Shown here one piece after another: positions 21,998-33,800 of a stretch of 64,000 nucleotides of DNA (its first letter is position 1; each line of letters starts with the position of its first letter). The translations under genes were made by a program, and so were the position numbers. The notes beneath the pieces were generated by a model, which was given only the letters and a program-made list of their open reading frames with translations, did not search any database and was not told the DNA's origin. Source of the DNA: Patiria miniata (Eukaryota > Echinodermata > Asteroidea > Valvatida > Asterinidae); the NCBI RefSeq assembly GCF_015706575.1, contig NW_024037072.1, forward strand, positions 17,733,162 through 17,797,161. Direction: 5' to 3'.

Positions 21998-24665
21998 TGG
22001 CTGTGGATAAAAATCATTCCAAAGGGTCAATGGCTAAGTGGTGTTTGTATGGATTAGGGGTGTTAACTTTTGGTCGCCTCCTATAGGAAAGCGCTATTTG
22101 AGCACTGGGTAAACTATTTTGTATTGACCCAAACTCTACTCCAATAGCGCCTCCTATGGAATAAATTTAGCCCAGTACAGTCCACATTCGGGTTGACAGA
22201 GTAGACTTAGCGACAAGATCCGGGTTGATAAGGAAAGCGACAAGATAGACGTATACATAGTGGATTCAAGATAGTAGTTAACCTAACATGACGCCAATGT
22301 CAGATGACCAAAACGGGCAGGATTACACTGTCTCCGAAAACGTCCGAAGTTTTCCGAACTCGTTTTCATTGATACTCGGGCATTTTTGCCAGAGCTCGGG
22401 TATTCCCGGGTGTGAAATGATTGCATTTTCCGACACAATGTATGCCGTGTTTCATATCAATGTTGAAAATGTTAAATTCATTAAAAGGGAACTCGAATTT
22501 AATATATATAATATACAAGGCGTAATAGCAAGAATATATATTTTAAAGCCCATGTAGGCAATATGCATTCTTACGAGAACAGAGTTTTGCTGGGTCATGT
22601 TCTGTTTTTGACCTGCGATCTATTAAATGACGTCAGGAGATCGTCGGGGCAGTGAACCAGACTACCTCATCTTTCCCATCATTCCTCCTTACCCTCCGTT
22701 TCTCATCAGACACACTCTGGACTGTGCTGCAACACCGCCCCCACACGTCCTTGAGCAGGCCGACCATGATTCCCAGTTACCCCAGTAGGAAAGAACGGGC
22801 GGTCTGCTCATCAGACCACGTTTCTGTACAGGAGGAAAGAAGAAGAAAGGGAAATCATTGTAGTTTTTACGTTAGAGTGATTATAGTACGGTAATAGCCA
22901 TTTAACACTGCTTTACAAACGCAGTCATTATTTTAATGAGTTCCGTGTATATACTAACGAAGCAGTTTCCTTGATCATCGTTGGTTTGATGAATTTCATT
23001 TGTTTTAGTCTACGTTTTATATATTTCAATGACGTATTACGTACATTGACTTACTGCATTAGAACAGTGTTGAAAGCTGACGAAAGTGAAAACTAGAATG
23101 ACAGCAAAAAGACCGTTACTCCCAGCTAGCTTCAAATATCGCTGAGAACAATGGAACGAAGAATTTTGGATATTTTGATGACATAACTTTTCTTTTCTTT
23201 GGTGAATCGTTGTTGTTTCGGTTCGTGACAGCTAGCCAACGAGCAAATTTTTCCGCACAAAATGAGCAAATTTTTGGTTCACAATTTGAACAGAAAACCC
23301 CTCAAGTGAACAGTGTCTTCCTGACATGACATCACAGCAACAGCGCCCTCATTTGTAATGAAAAGCATGGACAATTCTATGTTTTAAAAAAGTGCACTTT
23401 TCAATAAAATTTACCAAAACGGGGCGTCGAATAGTTTTCATACATTTTAAGAGGAGAAGAAAGTTGTACAAAATATGTTCTGAAAAAAACTTTTCTTCAT
23501 CGACCCTTTAAGTGTGAAGCAAGTGAATGTAAGTAAAGTAGCCTACATGTACAATTACCACCGCTTACTTCGCAACACTGTCAGGGAACAATAATTGTCT
23601 TTATCGTAAGGAGTTTGTGTGCACTGCGAACTGCTAAGAAAACAAACGACTCAACAGCGTTTGGTTTTCCAATTGTTATCAGTACAAAAGCACACTATAA
23701 ACCCTCATTGCTTGGCTGTTCTCTCTTTGTAAAGGCAGTCCACGGAAAACATTTACAGAAGGTTATTTCGTTTCAAGTTATACGGACAAAAAAGCGTAGC
23801 TTATAATTCTTTAGGTAGTGCAATTTCCATCGTGCCTTTTTTAAAGACAGTTTTCACGCAACTATTAAACAAAATAAACACACAGTCAACTTTGCTCCCT
23901 GCGGTCAGCTGGGGCCAAGAAATAGCCATTCTTCAGCTGAAAGACTGGATTTGATCGGCAGCTTATCTGAAGTACCATGCAGTGATATTTTGGGTGTGGG
24001 TTTGGCTATTCTGTTAGGCCATTGCCATCACCAAAGGAAAAGGAAGCTCTGCCATTTTGGGTGGTCCCAGCTAGGAGACCGAATTAGTGTTCTCTTTGTA
24101 CCTATCTGACTTACTGACTGACTCACTGCACGAACTGACTGTCGCTTGTGACAGTGTAGGCTGATGGATGGAGCCGGGCAGTGCTTTCGTATATGACTAC
24201 CCAGCTTCAATATAGGCTTGTAACGTTTTCGTGCAAATGGAGTGTAATGCTCTTAGTAAATGAAAGTTTAATATCTAAGGATGCGTTTGTGTAACAAGGT
24301 TGTCTCGTTTGTTCGTACCATCACAGCTTAAGAGTTAAGCTACCCGCGGCCTGGCGCTTGTAATTAAAACACATTCAACACCTATTACTATACTCAAATG
24401 TAGACGAATCCGTGATCACTGTACATTCACGGCCCCTTCAATGGAGAAACCATTGTGCGCACTATTGTACAAAGCCATGGGCGTAACGGGGGGGGGGGCA
24501 ATTGGGCTCTCCCCCCCCCCCCCGGAAAAGCCAACTTGACAACAAGGGAGGGGGAAAGAGAAAAGAAAACGAAAAGAAAAAGAGGGGAGAAAATAGACGG
24601 TTTTTAACAAAGCGTTGAGTCTAGCACCCTCTAGATTTTTCCACTGCCAGTGATTTCTTTCTTTC
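21998..24665. other. Spacer between the two inverted-repeat arms
   Basis: 2668 bases of unique sequence. The only supported gene feature is the thrombospondin exon at 22693-22823. An AGGGCGCT motif lies on the minus strand near 23341. A G-run/C-run block (24487-24525, next to gggcgtaac) looks like a degenerate element end. The 89-codon plus-strand frame at 22288-22557 has no recognisable signature. Confidence 0.6.
22693..22823 (-). CDS. Thrombospondin type-1 repeat, first exon
   Basis: Acceptor (tcttcctcctgtacag) and donor (GTAAGG) are strong. The 131-base exon enters in phase 0 and leaves in phase 2. After a short basic lead it encodes YWGNWESWSACSRTCGGG then QSRVC: the WxxWxxW tryptophan ladder (C-mannosylation pattern) and CSRTCG, the O-fucosylation consensus of thrombospondin repeats. 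Such repeats act in secreted matrix proteins. This exon sits in the 2.7-kb spacer between two identical 1371-base inverted repeats. Skipping it would shift the reading frame, because 131 is not a multiple of three. Confidence 0.95.
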
Positions 24666-26036
24666 CACGCTCCTGTGGAAATCCTAAGTAATCCGTGACT
24701 CGATAATTAATGCATGGAGGTAGAATTCTACCTCCATGATTAATGTAAGGGCCTCTACACCTAGCTTGGTTGAATCACCTGAAGGACATGATTAGTCTAG
24801 TCGAGGGGAAGTCCAGGATGAAGATCTCATGAGAACATACCGCACCGTCATGCATTCCGTATTATATAGGTCAATTTGCACCTGTTTTTTTTTGTGCCTC
24901 GGTTTCCGCAACTTGAAATGGAAAAGAAAGGGGACACACCACAACCGGAGAAAATGCATGCACGTAATTCAATAAATGAAAACGTGCAATTCTTCGGTTT
25001 TGGTCTCAAAACATGAACTGTAAGGTACTCAGTGAAACGCTATGCCTCAACAGATTCTTTTGCGCGGTTCGCTCTCTCTCTGGGGACACGTTTTATCATT
25101 TAAATTCAGTTACAGCTAAAGTACAATGCGTCTACTCGTACAGTGCGACTGCCACATCAAGACCTGCCCTCGGATTCGACGTCAGATGCAAGGAAGATGC
25201 TGCCAAACTTTAATTTAATTAATCCCCTCTTTGTTCGCAAGATTCAGTTTTTCCCTTGTAATAACCTGTGACGTTTTCGTAAAAAAAAACAAGTTCGAGT
25301 GCAAAATAATGCTCTGGCCTGGCGAAAAAACTTAACTTAAATTGCAACTGTTAGCACGAGATACAAAACATGTATCGCACAAGAGTTTGGAACGAATTAT
25401 AAAACGCTCCCGAACTGAACCTTAGGTGATACGACTCACAGTTCGGAAGTTCCAGACAGAAATAAAACCGTAGAAATTGCTACAAAGATCATTAAACATC
25501 TTTAGGGATAATAAAAATGTTGAGAGTACCGTAGGCGTAATGGGGTGTGCATGGCTCCATGTCAAGGATTTTAGTATAAAGGTTCTTGTATTGGCCTCTC
25601 GATGTTTTCCGGTAAATGGTTTGACTGCGTATAGGTCTGTTTTATAGAGGTGAACTGTTTCTGGTATATTTCAACCGAGACGGAACATACTCCGAATGTT
25701 ATTGAACTTAGCTTGACGGTTCCTTTCCCATAATAACTTAGGGCACATGGCGCCGTATGGCATGTATGAGCGTGATGCCACATTGAGTTGATGGAATTTC
25801 TCGCAGGAGGTGGGTGTATGTGGGCTATTAAGCGATATCAATTTTCGTAGCTTTTTAAGTGTTGACGGATAACTTCCACAAATGTTAAGAAAAACACTTT
25901 CATAAATAAACCTTCACTTTTAAACAGTGAGGTATTTTCTTTAATTTCAACTATAACATCCCGTTGTTTCATATTAATCACCACAACCTCGTTCACATGG
26001 TCTACTTTCAACGTCGTTCTTAATGGGCTAGTGTTT
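24666..26036 (-). repeat. Large inverted repeat, right arm (1371 bases)
   Basis: This is the reverse complement of 20627-21997, with identical length and matching ends. It lies in the intron 5' of the thrombospondin exon, between that exon and the linker exon at 30596-30838. The outer flanks of the two arms (ctgtctc on the left, ttttcacag on the right) are unrelated, so the homology stops abruptly at both edges. Confidence 0.95.
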
Positions 26037-29000
26037 TTTTCACAGAGGGGGGCAAAGCACTCACCTAAATCTAAGAAAAAAATCCTGGAGACACCCATGT
26101 ACAAAGCATACGCCCCGTGACGGATTATCTGAACAACAGCTAGCACAATGCTTTCGCCATTGAAGGGGGCCTCAGTCTGTGACAGAAGTGATAGCGTGCC
26201 CGGTCTATGGTTGGTCTATAGCTCCATGGTTTATACAAGAGCAAAGTTATAGGGAATCGCAGGTAACCTGCTAAGGTTGACAGGTGCTGCTGTGAAACAG
26301 AACTATTTTGCTGTCTTCCTTCATTGCTTCCCCGTCGGGTGATTCCAGCGCACAAACCCAGACAACCGCTAATGGTTCACATATTCAGGTATTATTGAAT
26401 TTCCTTAACAGTTAAAGCTTAAAGGCAAGTACTTATCAATGCTTTTGGTAAAAACGTATACTGGGTAGCATTTCGTAAAGCCCGTTTGCTGCACTTTGTT
26501 GAAGTGTAGAGCAAGAAACAATGTATGCCAGGTATTAGACAGCCCAAAAAAGTGGAGAAATCAGTCTGAAATGTAATAGGCCTAAAGGGTAGTATTTTAC
26601 GGAATATTAAGCTGCATTAAACTATGGAAGTTTTGGCCAACTTAATCATGAATGGGAAAAGATTAAAATCCACATTCATTCTCCAGTTATTTTGTCCTTT
26701 AAATGGCAACTTTTCCTCCATTCGACAAATCGAAAAGCAAACAAACTCACAGTGATCACAGTTGTCATCCTGTGGATCGTAATTCAATAAAGCGTTCAAT
26801 CGCGGACGCCTAGGCCTAAAGATAGTTTGCGTCGGGATTTTATTTCTCCTCGCGTGATGATGGGGTTGACCCATGGCTTTTTCATGCTATCTTTTTTATT
26901 TTGTTGACTTTTCATCAACATTCACACATTCTTTTCACAGAAAAGCTGGCAACATCATTCCGACTGTAAATTATCTCACAGTGGTGTACATGAAGTTTTG
27001 ATGAGAATTTCACCGACCCAAACTGGGGAGGTGGTTTACTTTTGGGGCACACTGCAGCGAAGAAAACACGTGGTGCACAGCGGGAAAACGAAAGTGTTAA
27101 AAACAATTACTTCACAATGTATACATGAATGTTTTGACAATTACCGTTTTGAGAGCTAAGTGCAAAGGGACTATTTGATGTATCTTAATCGTACTAACTT
27201 TAAACCAAAAATTAACAGTATTTTTGATGAACACAGAAAACGTGACGTAAAACGAGGCATATGAACACAATATAGACGTTAACTTATTCATGTAGTAAAT
27301 ATGCATATCTACAAAATTCAGTGCATTTGCAAGTTTAAAGTGTTACATTTGGAAAAGAGCACTGAAACGAGTGCTTGTTCAAGTTTGAAGCCACTTTAAT
27401 ATATTTTTTTTCGAAAAGCGAGTTGCATGGCAACACGAAAATTTGAATGAAACACCGTTCGACGCCTTCTCGTTGTCGAAATAGTCATAACAAATCCCAC
27501 GCAAACTGAGTAGTCATGCACATTCTTTTCAGAAAGTATTCTGCCCACGTCAATTCCTACGAGACAAGGAGGTTTACCTAATAATCCCATGTCATGAGAA
27601 AGTGGAGTGAACAAGCTTCACAGAGACTCCAACACGACAAAGAAAATCAAATCAAATCCTGCTTTTGTAAGACAACGAGTGAAAGTCGTCGGGAAAAAAA
27701 GCAAGGCCGTAAAACTAAACAACAAAGTCCCACGGAGGAGTACGCGTACAAGCAAAATCACGTGAAACTCGTGGGAGGTATTTGCGCTTGTAGATGATTG
27801 TTTTTCTTCCTCCAAATATTGCTTCTGTTGTCAGCAATGATCCCATTTCTCCAGAGCTGTTTCAATTTAAGTTTGGCAATCTAAAGAGCCTCATAAATGT
27901 AACTATCCTCTTAACTATTTGAAGTATACCACACGGTGACTGATTTACTCCACAAGGACGTGATGAAGATTATGGTCTCAAGGAGGCAAGATCCTTATAA
28001 GACTAGCTTTCCTGGGATACGTTCTTAATTTAGCCCATGCCGAGATTGCAGTCATGCAAAGTGCACATGCGCGTCTGGTTCATTCAGGACGCAATATCCA
28101 GGAACAAGGAGAAATCAATTAAAGAACTTTGCTAAGCGACGATTTTGCCAAGCAAAATAAACACACCGTCCAAATGTCTTGATGTCAAGCATACTACTTC
28201 AGAATGGTTCTCAGCTTAGTTTTCGCTCATTACATGAAATATCCTAAGCTATACATTTTTTTCCCAGCTAAGTAGCACCATAAACCATTGGGCCCTGGTC
28301 ACGTCTAACCCTGACCTTACTTATACTTGCAAAACAAACCATGTCAAAAGATTTAAAAGCGACCTTCTGAACATTGTCACGCCCCTTAATTCCTAGCTCT
28401 TCAAGGCAGAGGGAACATTTGCAATTACCATGAAAAGTACTTACCGATTTAACGAGAAAATCCTTGCTCAAAAGGGAGATAGGACTGGTACTAACTACCC
28501 TGTAAAATTATTCCACCTAAAATGGCATTATTCGAAAGAAAACACTACTTTTAGGCAGTTTAAGAAAGTGTGCCCGTAGTTACATTTTTTTACGTACGTT
28601 AGCAACGGAATCCAATTACGAGACCCCAAAATTGTGCGACGTTTATGTTTTCTCATAATGTACGATATCCAGGGAGCTGGAACTTCAACAAGTTAGTTGT
28701 TGTGTACTCTTCTTAAGATATTGAGCAATTTTGTAGCTTAAAAAACCCACAAAAAAATTATCCCATGACCCTTTAACGGCACTTTGGAAGGCGAATTTTA
28801 CAGAAATGTTCAATTCATGCATGCTCATTTTCGTCTCAAGAAACTGACCAATGAGACACTCTGAAATCGCAATCAAGACCCGTGGCATGAGTACGCTATA
28901 AACAAGAGGGAAACTTCGGCACAGCACAGCCATTGCCATCGTGCGTGCTTAGGATGTTCGTCCCAGACTAAAAGAAGCCTGTTCAAGCCCAAGTCCGCAT

Positions 29001-29420
29001 ACATCTCGCCAGTCCCACGACATTCTCTCACGAGTGGCAGACCGTTTAGTGCCGGAGAAATTGAAGACATAATTCAACGCAGTATAACGTGGGTCACGGC
29101 TATTGAAGCCAATCTAAAGCACTTCAGTTGCTACCGCTTCTCCATAAATAAAACCAGCGATGGAGTTCAGTCACCGGATAAGAAAATAATCTGGATCACT
29201 TCTGAAACATAAATAAACCCAATGCCACGGTGGCATTAGGTAAACATAACGATCCCTGAAACAACTAACGACATTTGTTTGAAGTAATGAATCGAATTTT
29301 TGGAGTAAAACTGAATTGAGTTGAATTGAGGAAAAAATGTCAAAACTGCCATCTGTCGTCCAAATTTGAACAAACAAAATTTGTCACTGGCTTGCGTAAA
29401 AGTGCGTACCGGTACAGCGT
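26037..29420. other. Intronic sequence, no exon seen
   Basis: A+T-rich intron between the linker exon and the thrombospondin exon. Two TAGGCCTA octamers (26577 and 26811) occur. On the minus strand a GTAAGT lies near 28440, but the only preceding acceptor would give an exon of about 22 bases, so I do not call one. No metalloprotease zinc-binding motif (HExxHxxGxxH) appears in the minus-strand frames here. Confidence 0.4.
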
Positions 29421-29423
29421 GGA

Positions 29424-30001
29424 GGGAATGGCGAAGGGAAGGGTGATGAGAATGGTGAAGGGAAGGGTGATGGGAATGGTGAAGGGAAGGGTGATGGGAA
29501 TGGTGAAGGGAAGGGTGAAGGGAATGGTGAAGGGAAGGGTGAAGGCAAGGGTGATTGGAAGGGTATGGGAATGGTGAAGAGAGGGGTGATGGGAAGGGTG
29601 ATGGGAATGGTGAAGGGAAGGGTGATGGGAATGGTGATAGGAATGGTGATGGGAATGGTGATGGGAATGGTGATGGGAATGGTGAAGGGAATGGTGAAGG
29701 GAATGGTGATGGGAATGGTGATGAGAAGGGTAATGGGAAGGGTGATGGGAATGGTGATAGGAATGGTGATGGGAATGGTTCTGGGAATGGTGATGGGAAT
29801 GGTGAAGGGAAGGATGATTGGAAGGGTGATGGGAAGGGTGATGAGAATGGTGAAGGGAAGGATGATTGGAAGGGTGATGGGAAGGGTGATGAGAATGGTG
29901 AAGGCAAGGGTGATGGGAATGATGATGGGAATGGTGATAGGAATGGTGATGGGAATGGTGAAGGGGAGGGTGATGAGAGGGGTGAATGGAAGGGTGATGG
30001 T
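29424..30001 (+). repeat. 12-bp minisatellite, about 48 units
   Basis: Units follow the pattern GGGAA(T/G)GGTGA(T/A) with occasional substitutions. Because the period is a multiple of three, several frames stay open on both strands and create long low-complexity ORFs (GMVKGRVM-like on plus, SPFPSPFP- and HHSHHPS-like on minus). None has flanking gene structure, so I treat them as products of the repeat. It lies in an intron of the ADAMTS-like gene. Confidence 0.95.
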
Positions 30002-30382
30002 CTTTGCTCACAGACTACTGTCTGTTCACAGACTGTGCATGAGAAATAAAACAGCTCTAGATTCAAGACCCTGCATCTTGAAACCTCACACCTTCAAAGC
30101 ATCATTCTGCGATGACCTGTTTTCTGAACCTTCTCAAATTCGACAGTTGGTGTCTTGAAGGAAAGATAACTATAGGTTAAAACCAGATAGTCAGCACTGA
30201 TTTTAAACAAGAGCTTCATGCTTTTTTTTCTGTTTACAGTATCTCCGAGAAAATGTCTCAATAAAGTATGTAATCCATCCAGGACCCATTTCATTGAGTC
30301 AATGAGCAGAAACTACTGCTCAGCAAAATTACAAGCTGGGTATACATACAAGAAACCACGATCTTTAAAGTCTATATAGTAA

Positions 30383-30567
30383 GTCAGATTCGACCCTGGA
30401 TCCGTGTCAGATTTGACCCGACACTCTTCTGGGTCAAAATGACACACCTACATGTCAAATTGACACTTCTCTATGTCAAATGGCCCGGAAAACTGACAGA
30501 GAAGTGTCGTTTTGACCCGGAAGAGTGTGTCAGGTCAAATCTGACCTGGATCCGTGTCGAATCTGAC
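30383..30567. mobile_element. Foldback element with 63-base arms
   Basis: Arms 30383-30445 and 30504-30567 are inverted copies with few mismatches (GTCAGATTCGAC... on the left, ...GTCGAATCTGAC on the right). The centre repeats (g/t)gtcaaa(t/a)tgacac blocks. It encodes nothing. It begins about 29 bases beyond the proposed donor of the linker exon, so its hairpin could affect that splice site. Confidence 0.8.
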
Positions 30568-30595
30568 CCGGGGCTTTTAAGAGTGAACCAGTCAC

Positions 30596-30838
30596 AGGAA
30601 TCGGCGGGGGAGGGACGGCTGCCTTTGCTGAACATAACGCTTCTGAGCTGATCAACTGAAGCTCCGTAAAATTGGTCTCAAATTCATGCACGTCTGATTT
30701 TGTTAAGACCTTTCCCAACTGTGGATTATTTTCTTCTGGAAGCTGCGATTTGGTAATTGAGTTCTCCTTTGGAGAGGGGAACAGTAGGGCTCTCCCCGAC
30801 TGCGATTCACCGACCATGCTGGGATCTTCCAATGGAGC
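30596..30838 (-). CDS. Linker exon of the ADAMTS-like protein
   Basis: The acceptor (cacctattcaatttag) precedes 30838. The exon enters in phase 0, like the donor of the signal-peptide exon. The 81 residues are polar and low in complexity, with PLEDPSMVGESQSGRALL, an N-F-T glycosylation sequon and a PPPPIP end, as expected for an extended linker ahead of a thrombospondin repeat. The donor I chose (CCT then GTGACT) is weak, but it gives phase 0 as the next exon requires. Alternatives are GTTCAC a few bases later, or reading on into the foldback element to a stop near 30520. Confidence 0.6.
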
Positions 30839-30839
30839 C

Positions 30840-33800
30840 TAAATTGAATAGGTGTACAGGGTTAACACGATTATGAAAAATAGCCCTGAAATGCTGCTGG
30901 CTTTAATAGGATACGTAAACCGTATAGGCGACATTCATCATCTGCACAAACACAAAGTGTATAGACATGTACCTTTTGTCACCGTTAAACCCTAAAGGTT
31001 CAAATGCTGAAGGTTATATCCAGTTTTCATTTCTCTGACTTTCATGGTCGACAAAGCCATATCCCACTTGATAGATGTTAAGGATTTATGCTAAAGAAAA
31101 CTGTCATTCGAGTGTCCTTTAATAAACAAAAACCAACAAGCCTTGGGCTAAATCTACCGAGAAATATTTGACATTGAGTTATGCCATGTACAGGACTTTA
31201 AAAAAAAAAAGTGTGTGTACGTGCATTATGTCAAATTCCATGTCATATTTCAAAGGTAGCTTTGTTGTGGAATTCATGGCTCATTCAAGGTGATCTAATT
31301 TTCCTCCAGGTGACCGGGTTACGATTTTTGCTGTTCGTTCGAGATACACACTAACATCGGCATGACAATTTTGTTCAGTGGTAAAGTTTAAAAGTTGGTT
31401 AGAACAAGTTTGAAATTGGCCTCAGGTATAGGGTGCGTGGTCAAATCCAGTACTCATCAGTGTGGGCTAAAATGTCCAAAATTCTCAATTATTATATGTT
31501 TGACATTCCCAATAAAGTCGGAACAGTTGTTATTTCATTTCGGGGTTATTAGCCAAATACCAATGGAAACGGACGATGACCTTTTCCAACTACACAAGGC
31601 GTATAATACGGACCTTTTGTCGCACATAATTTGTGATTATTTCAGTCTATGCAGAGTGTCTTGTGATCAATCGAAGTGTGAATACGTTTGTCACGTTGGT
31701 TTTTGATTGCTGAACTTATTTTATGTTACGGACGCTCCAAAATGCAGTTTCGCCAATTGCACGCACGATCTTTAATTCATGCAATGCCTGTAGATTCATC
31801 CGAAAGTTATTAAGGTCCTTTTTATGGACGAAACCGAATGAATAGTTAAAAGATAAAGAGATAATATTAAAAGGTAGCCATAAAGCTGAATTGCCATTAT
31901 CATGCAAGTGCAAATTTTCAAATCGAATGTTTTGACTTTCTTCGAGTAAACACATTGCATTATTATTGCCAAGGACAGACACCAATGTCAATTATCTCAT
32001 CAAACACACTGATCTTGAAATCGATCACAATAATTATGTTATTGTGCCGAAACTGTTGGAGTCGCCATACTAATACTAGGTGCACCACTTCGCCAGAGTA
32101 CTGCAAGCATAGTAGGGCATCATATCTTTAACTTTCTAACTCCGAATAGTTGATTTGATGCAAATCATGTTTGCTCCTTTTGTGCTCCACGGGGAAATGT
32201 CAGTTTTGCTCCAAGGCATTGGCAACACTTGCCCTCCATACTCAACGGTGTCGAAAGAGTTGGATTAAAACGACGCACGCAATAAAGGCGGACGCGTTTC
32301 TTCGTGTGAAAGAGTCTCTGATGTAGGCGCTGTAAGCTTTGGCGGTCGGATAAATAGAAGCAGAGTCAACATGGTAATTTGTTTTGCTTACTTGTTATTT
32401 TTCAAGATTCACCTCTTTTCTTGCATAGAGCATAAGACATCATACATATAACTTTTAAATGTTTACTTCCTTCATTCTTGATGTAAATAAGAGTACGCGC
32501 TTTACGGGTCAGCGTCCCGTGTTGGTATTGGCACCTCCAACACGAATAGGAAGTACGCATTAGAGTTAGGGGAAACAAAAATCTGAAATCAGATTCTGAA
32601 TGATGCTTAAGTCACTGGAAGTTGACGTTAGCACCTGTTAACTTAAACATGTCTAAGAGCAAATTAAACACACAACAGAGCAAAGCAGATTTTTCCAAAA
32701 TATTATACGCTTTAGCCCCCCCCAAAAAAAAATTGTCTAGCCCCCCCCAAAAAAAAAATTCCATAAAAAAAATGCACTAGCAAAATGTAAGAATTTGACG
32801 TACATGGGAACGGTCTCCCCCTAAATGAGAAGGGTGCATTTGTACACTTTTAGTTAATATAGTGTGCCTGATTGTAGGATTTTATCAGCGCTCCCCATTG
32901 AAAATATGGCACGAGCCTCCCCCCAACGTATTGATTTTCAGAGGCCTAAGTGTCCGGAGAAAATAACCTGTCTACATTTCAGCACGCCTCCCTGAAAAAA
33001 ATCTGGATCCACCTTGCTAGCCCCCCCCCCCCCAAAAAAAAAAAATTGGCTCTAGAACCGCGCCTGCTGGTGGAGGAAACATTGTGTTTATTTTCGTGAT
33101 TAGTTTCACCAATTAGTTTAATTGTCAAATTGTTGTTTTTATTAATATGTGTATTTACGGAAACTAGTGGCGTTCAGAAAGGAGTTTCAGAAATGGTAGA
33201 CATGCGTGTCACATGTTAATAAGATTCAAAGTTGAACGCCTCGTTTTAGCCTGTGACTGCGAAGTGAAATATTATAATAAACAAACACAATAATTTATTT
33301 TAATACAATGTTAATAGTTTTGAATTTACGCTGTTCATTTTCAGCTTAAAATAGAGAAGCCTTGTGTTTGAATAATCCTGTATATTTTTTTTCCAGACCT
33401 GACCTTGAAACTCGAAACTGGGAAAGCGATCTTCCTCAGCCTGCAAATTGCATAATCAGTCAATAACAAGCAGAAATTGCATCAGCTGGCGATGTCATCT
33501 ATCAGGTGTACTTTGCAACGGGGGAATTGTGGCGGGAGTCCTATCAAGTAAACGGTCAATTGCGCAGATCGTGGGCTTATACTTTGATGATATTTCCCCC
33601 AAAAATGGTTAAAGTAATGTGAATATAGAAAGGGCCCGAAAATTCTGTTTATGAGATACCTAATTCCATATTCAAGCGTGTTTTGGTGCCTCTTTTTTAT
33701 GCTAATACGAATTTCTATTTTATTTCCAACTTACGGTGAAGTCATCTCAGACAGAAGCTTGAACGTTTCAACTGGTATAGCAGCAAATAAGCCGAGCCTG

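Noticed and set aside
20880-25783. Matching 66- and 70-codon ORFs in the two inverted arms as conserved genes
   Set aside because: They are identical only because the whole arms are identical. There is no independent sign of coding, and no family signature.
20627-26036. The whole inverted-repeat unit as a Polinton or other long-TIR transposon
   Set aside because: The spacer holds a host thrombospondin exon in phase with its neighbours. There is no element gene and no target duplication at the outer edges.
28268-28471. Minus-strand frame with CKCSLCLEEL as a zinc-binding exon
   Set aside because: A GTAAGT donor lies inside the frame, no suitable acceptor precedes it, and no second metal-binding half follows.
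29236-30158. ORFs of 164 to 276 codons on both strands
   Set aside because: They are produced by the 12-bp minisatellite, whose period is a multiple of three. The composition is a trivial repeat, both strands are open, and no gene structure surrounds them.
22824-30595. A hidden metalloprotease catalytic domain before the thrombospondin repeat
   Set aside because: I found no HExxHxxGxxH motif or cysteine-switch-like exon on the minus strand, and the linker and thrombospondin exons already join in phase without it.
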